Origin: Verrucomicrobiia bacterium
GTDB taxonomy: Bacteria; Verrucomicrobiota; Verrucomicrobiia; Opitutales; Opitutaceae
NCBI GenBank assembly: GCA_030424825.1
Contig: JAUHWE010000154.1
Location: forward strand, 1-8,715
Length of the DNA stretch: 8,715 nucleotides
Reading direction: 5' to 3'
In this document: in pieces, positions 6,662-8,715 of the stretch
Layout: each line of letters opens with the position of its first letter
How positions within the stretch are numbered: the stretch's first letter is position 1
Position numbers and translations under genes: made by a program
Notes under the pieces: model-generated
The model's database searches: none
The model's input: only the letters and a program-made list of their open reading frames with translations
Told to the model about the DNA's origin: nothing

Positions 6662-6805
6662 TTTTCGAATACTGTAGAGCGAGGTCTGTTCACCCGTCAT
6701 AGCCTTGGCGTAGTCGGGCTGCCCCCCCCTTTAGCCAAGATTGCCGGGTCAGCGACCCGGCCTACAATACCAAAAATTGTGATGATTCTTAGAATAATTG
6801 AATAT
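6662..6805 (+). repeat. Dispersed intergenic repeat, family B, copy 2
   Basis: Aligns end to end with 3213-3356. It contains the perfect hairpin GCCGGGTC (6743-6750), AGC, GACCCGGC (6754-6761), the CTGTAGAGCGAGGTCTGT start and the GGCGTAGTCGGG block. The copies differ at many positions but keep the hairpin, and the copy 1 mismatch is paired here. It lies 262 bp after the dehydrogenase stop, in the same direction as that gene. Confidence 0.75.
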
Positions 6806-6894
6806 CTTTTGAACGTTTTCCCGATTTTCGCGCCTATCCCATTATTAGGTATGTAGGGTTTAGTTTCGTATCTAGTTTGTAGTTTGATAAGTTG

Positions 6895-6925
6895 AAAAGG
6901 CGCCGCTTAGCGGCGCCTTTTTTTT
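6895..6925 (+). terminator. Strong rho-independent terminator without an adjacent gene
   Basis: AAAAGGCGCCGC (6895-6906), loop TTA (6907-6909), GCGGCGCC (6910-6917) followed by eight T (6918-6925). The 8-bp all-GC stem extends to 12 bp by A-T pairing, and a U-run follows directly, the textbook intrinsic form for the plus strand. Four A before the stem give only weak function in reverse. The nearest upstream plus-strand gene is the dehydrogenase, ending 495 bp earlier beyond the family B repeat. It either ends a long 3' UTR or terminates an unannotated small RNA. Confidence 0.85.
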
Positions 6926-7066
6926 GGCAGAATTCATTGACGCCGATTGGGATATTCGAGGTGAAAACGCCGCCTATCCCGAAAGGTCAGACAATCGCTC
7001 CCTCTGCCTTGTTAATAGGTGGAAAAGTAGGGCAACGACCTCCGAGCGTGCCGCACAGGGAATGCA

Positions 7067-7222
7067 AATAAAGCATCCCTGGGGCAAGCCCCGAGGTATT
7101 TTAAGGTAGCGGGCGATCTCCGAGCGCCCACCCAATAGATACAGCAATGGGCGCTCGGAGATCACCCGCTACCAATGTCAGCAACCAAGCAAGCTTCGAG
7201 GTATTTACCCGAAGGGAATAAA
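7067..7222 (+). repeat. Composite hairpin repeat, family A, copy 2
   Basis: Second copy of the 156-bp element at 5147-5302, in the same orientation. Arms of the central hairpin are 7105-7130 and 7148-7173, with one substitution at 7164 (G to A) that breaks a single pair. The left hairpin GGGGC-AA-GCCCC (7081-7092) is unchanged. In the right hairpin one substitution (CAAGC in place of GAAGC) removes the outer pair. AATAAA again lies at both ends. The copy sits 108 bp past the flavoprotein stop (which is on the other strand). Confidence 0.85.
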
Positions 7223-7230
7223 CGCAGCAC

Positions 7231-7283
7231 GCCCGGCTTGTCCCGCCGTAGCTTTAGCGAAGGAGTGAGGTCTTTGCCCTACC
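7231..7283 (-). repeat. Diverged, inverted relative of the family B repeat
   Basis: Read on the minus strand it begins GGTAGGGCAAAGACCTCACTC and continues to a GGCGGGA block. That order matches the first half of family B (GTAGGGCAAGGTCT, CTCCT, then CGGGA near its middle) with many changes. It starts 47 nt after the flavoprotein stop, in that gene's reading direction. The similarity is weak, so homology is tentative. Confidence 0.4.
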
Positions 7284-7330
7284 TAAGAACCATCAAACGC
7301 TGATTTCAGGGGTACTTCCCCATCAAAAAA

Positions 7331-8710
7331 TCAACCCTTCTCCTGCTCCCGAACTTTCCCGATCGCTTTTACCGCAGCGGCGAGAAGGCACTCGTTGAGC
7401 CCCGGATGAATGTAGATCATATCGGCCAGTTCACGGACGTCGTTCTTGAGATGCATAACCGCAAGGACCTGGTGGAGCAACGTGCAAGACTCGGGGCCCA
7501 CTAGATGGCACCCGAGAATAGAATAGTCCGTTGGGGAAACCAGCAGCTTAATACGAGGATAATCAACGCGCATCGCCATCGCTCTCGCACTGGCCAGCCA
7601 ATCTTCAAAAACCGACACGTAAGCGATACCCGAATTCTGCAGCTCCTCCTCGGTCAAACCCACCGATGCCACTTCTGGGTGAGAAAAAACAGCGTGGGCA
7701 ATCGAGCGATCATCAATGGGATCCGTTTCGCCTTTTAAGAATTTCTTCCGCAAATAGTTCACTTCAAAGGACGCCGCGTGTTGCAGCATGTACCTTCCGT
7801 TTACGTCACCCGCTGCAAAGATTCCTTCAACGGCAGTTTGCAAGTGCTCGTCCACAGGGATGAATCCTCTCTCATTCGGCTCAAGTCCCGTTTTCTCCAA
7901 TTGGAGATTCTGGGTATTGGGACGACGACCGATGGCGAAGAGCACCCTCTCCGCTTTGAAAGTCTCGCGTTCACCATGAACTTCAAAGGTTGCCGTGAAT
8001 GCCGACCCATCGTATTGGAGGTCTACCAGACTCGCATGGCAGTGGGTGCTCACCTCTTTCTCGAACTCGCCCTGGAACACCTTTTCAATATCGGAATCTT
8101 CGCGACCCAGCAATCGGCCTCCCCTGGCAAACAAATGCGTTTCAACCCCCATGCCCGCAAAGAACGCAGACATCTCGCAACCAATGAATCCTCCACCGAT
8201 CACCAATAAACTTTGCGGCGGTGCTTTCTTCAGAGGAAACAAGGCGTCGCTGGTCCAGACCGGAAGCTCGCTAAATGGCGGCGGTGTCGGGTGGGACCCC
8301 GTCGCGATTACCATTCGCTCGGACTCGATCTCGCGATCCACGACACTCAATCGCTTGTGACCGACAAAGGCCGCGTCGCCACGGATCAACTCCACGCCCG
8401 CCTGCTCCACTCGGCCCTCGTAGCGACCATCCACCTCGCCCACGTAATCATTGACAGTCTCGAACGCCCGCGCCGCATCGATATTTCGTAACCGAGCATC
8501 GATGAAATGCCAGTCCGCTTCTCGGATATGGCGGGCGGCCTCGGCGAAGCCAATTAGAAGCTTCGATGGGACGCATCCGCGATTGGGACAGGTACCTCCC
8601 AATTTGTCCCGCTCCGCAAGCGCCGTTTTCAGGCCTGCCTTTGCAGCCGCAATCGCCAAATTAGCGGCACGGCCTCCTCCTACTACAATCAGATCAAACT
8701 GTTCAGCCAT
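7331..8710 (-). CDS. FAD-dependent disulfide oxidoreductase, dihydrolipoamide dehydrogenase / mycothione reductase-like
   Basis: A 459-aa class I pyridine nucleotide-disulfide oxidoreductase. It has an FAD-binding N-terminus VVGGGRAANLA (9-19) with Glu33 at the ribose position, the redox disulfide GGTCPNRGCVPSK (Cys41/Cys46), ATGSHP (136-141), a second Rossmann motif VIGGGFIGCE (170-179), the FAD block GIFAAGDVNG, and the C-terminal His435-Glu440 dyad (IHPGLNE). It should shuttle electrons between a disulfide substrate and NAD(P) and act as a cytosolic dimer. Two oddities: the third Gly of GxGxxG is Ala16, and the residue that is Glu in NAD-specific E3 is Ala195 followed by Arg196, more like NADPH enzymes. 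It may be the E3 for the sucAB complex or an independent thiol reductase. The start ATG at 8710 leaves only five upstream bases, so its promoter lies outside the window. Confidence 0.88.
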   Translation of the reverse strand: MAEQFDLIVVGGGRAANLAIAAAKAGLKTALAERDKLGGTCPNRGCVPSKLLIGFAEAARHIREADWHFIDARLRNIDAARAFETVNDYVGEVDGRYEGRVEQAGVELIRGDAAFVGHKRLSVVDREIESERMVIATGSHPTPPPFSELPVWTSDALFPLKKAPPQSLLVIGGGFIGCEMSAFFAGMGVETHLFARGGRLLGREDSDIEKVFQGEFEKEVSTHCHASLVDLQYDGSAFTATFEVHGERETFKAERVLFAIGRRPNTQNLQLEKTGLEPNERGFIPVDEHLQTAVEGIFAAGDVNGRYMLQHAASFEVNYLRKKFLKGETDPIDDRSIAHAVFSHPEVASVGLTEEELQNSGIAYVSVFEDWLASARAMAMRVDYPRIKLLVSPTDYSILGCHLVGPESCTLLHQVLAVMHLKNDVRELADMIYIHPGLNECLLAAAVKAIGKVREQEKG

Positions 8711-8715
8711 AATAA

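Larger units (their letters stand above)
6400..7330. other. Long repeat-rich spacer between dehydrogenase and flavoprotein
   Basis: These 931 bp lie between the 3' ends of two convergent genes. They hold two adjoining small hairpins (6445-6484), family B copy 2 (6662-6805), an intrinsic terminator (6895-6925), family A copy 2 (7067-7222) and an inverted relative of family B (7231-7283). The stretches 6495-6661 and 6926-7061 show no gene, RNA fold or repeat that I recognise. A 61-codon frame at 6924-7109 starts with TTG inside the terminator T-run, runs into repeat A and has no family features, so I do not call it. Confidence 0.6.

Noticed and set aside
6777..6805. Promoter TTGTGA-N17-GAATAT before the orphan terminator
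   Set aside because: Poor match to the -10 consensus and located inside repeat B, so the AT-rich words are explained by the repeat.
6924..7109. 61-codon frame in the long spacer
   Set aside because: Starts with TTG in a terminator T-run and ends inside repeat A; no family features.
5147..7222. Repeat A copies as insertion-sequence or MITE ends
   Set aside because: No terminal inverted repeats at the outer ends, no transposase, and AATAAA at both ends of both copies looks like part of the element rather than a target-site duplication.
5147..7222. CRISPR array
   Set aside because: Only two copies, 1.9 kb apart, with a gene between; no short regular spacers and no cas genes.
7778..8209. 143-codon plus-strand frame antisense to the flavoprotein
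   Set aside because: Fully opposite a gene with intact catalytic motifs; no recognisable domain.

Overview
The window looks like a chromosomal segment of a heterotrophic, probably marine bacterium. The lineage that fits best is Verrucomicrobiota (Opitutia/Puniceicoccales-like), an inference from three things: sucAB beside carbohydrate genes, no visible Shine-Dalgarno motifs at the five starts that can be inspected, and intergenic spaces full of palindromic repeats. No rRNA or other marker gene is present, so the assignment is tentative.

Left block (1-3080, all + strand): the 3' end of sucA (2-oxoglutarate dehydrogenase E1), a complete sucB (E2 succinyltransferase), a SASA-type SGNH esterase lipoprotein and a small two-helix membrane protein with a bacterial PH-like domain. 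Gaps are 59, 24 and 29 bp, so one transcript is plausible. The SucB has a lipoyl domain and a catalytic domain but no recognisable E1/E3-binding domain between them.

Middle block (3081-7330): a minus-strand sugar-porter MFS transporter (3565-4914) and a divergently read, LgoD-like zinc-type dehydrogenase (5386-6399) form a likely uptake-plus-oxidation pair for a sugar or sugar acid. The dehydrogenase has lost three of the four structural-zinc cysteines. The spacers hold at least two repeat families. Family A is a 156-bp composite of three hairpins, present twice at about 96% identity (5147-5302 and 7067-7222). Family B is about 144 bp, present at 3213-3356 and 6662-6805, with a diverged inverted relative at 7231-7283. 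Small GCGACC/GGTCGC hairpins accompany family B. A strong intrinsic terminator at 6895-6925 has no gene directly before it.

Right block (7331-8710, minus strand): a dihydrolipoamide-dehydrogenase/mycothione-reductase-like flavoprotein with an intact CxxxxC redox pair and His-Glu dyad. Its nucleotide-site residues look NADP-like. It could be the E3 of the sucAB complex, but the opposite strand, the distance and the cofactor motif make an independent disulfide reductase equally possible.

I see no CRISPR array, transposase, tRNA or rRNA. The most unusual material is the repeat architecture of the spacers and the three enzymes with departures from family norms (SucB, the dehydrogenase and the flavoprotein).
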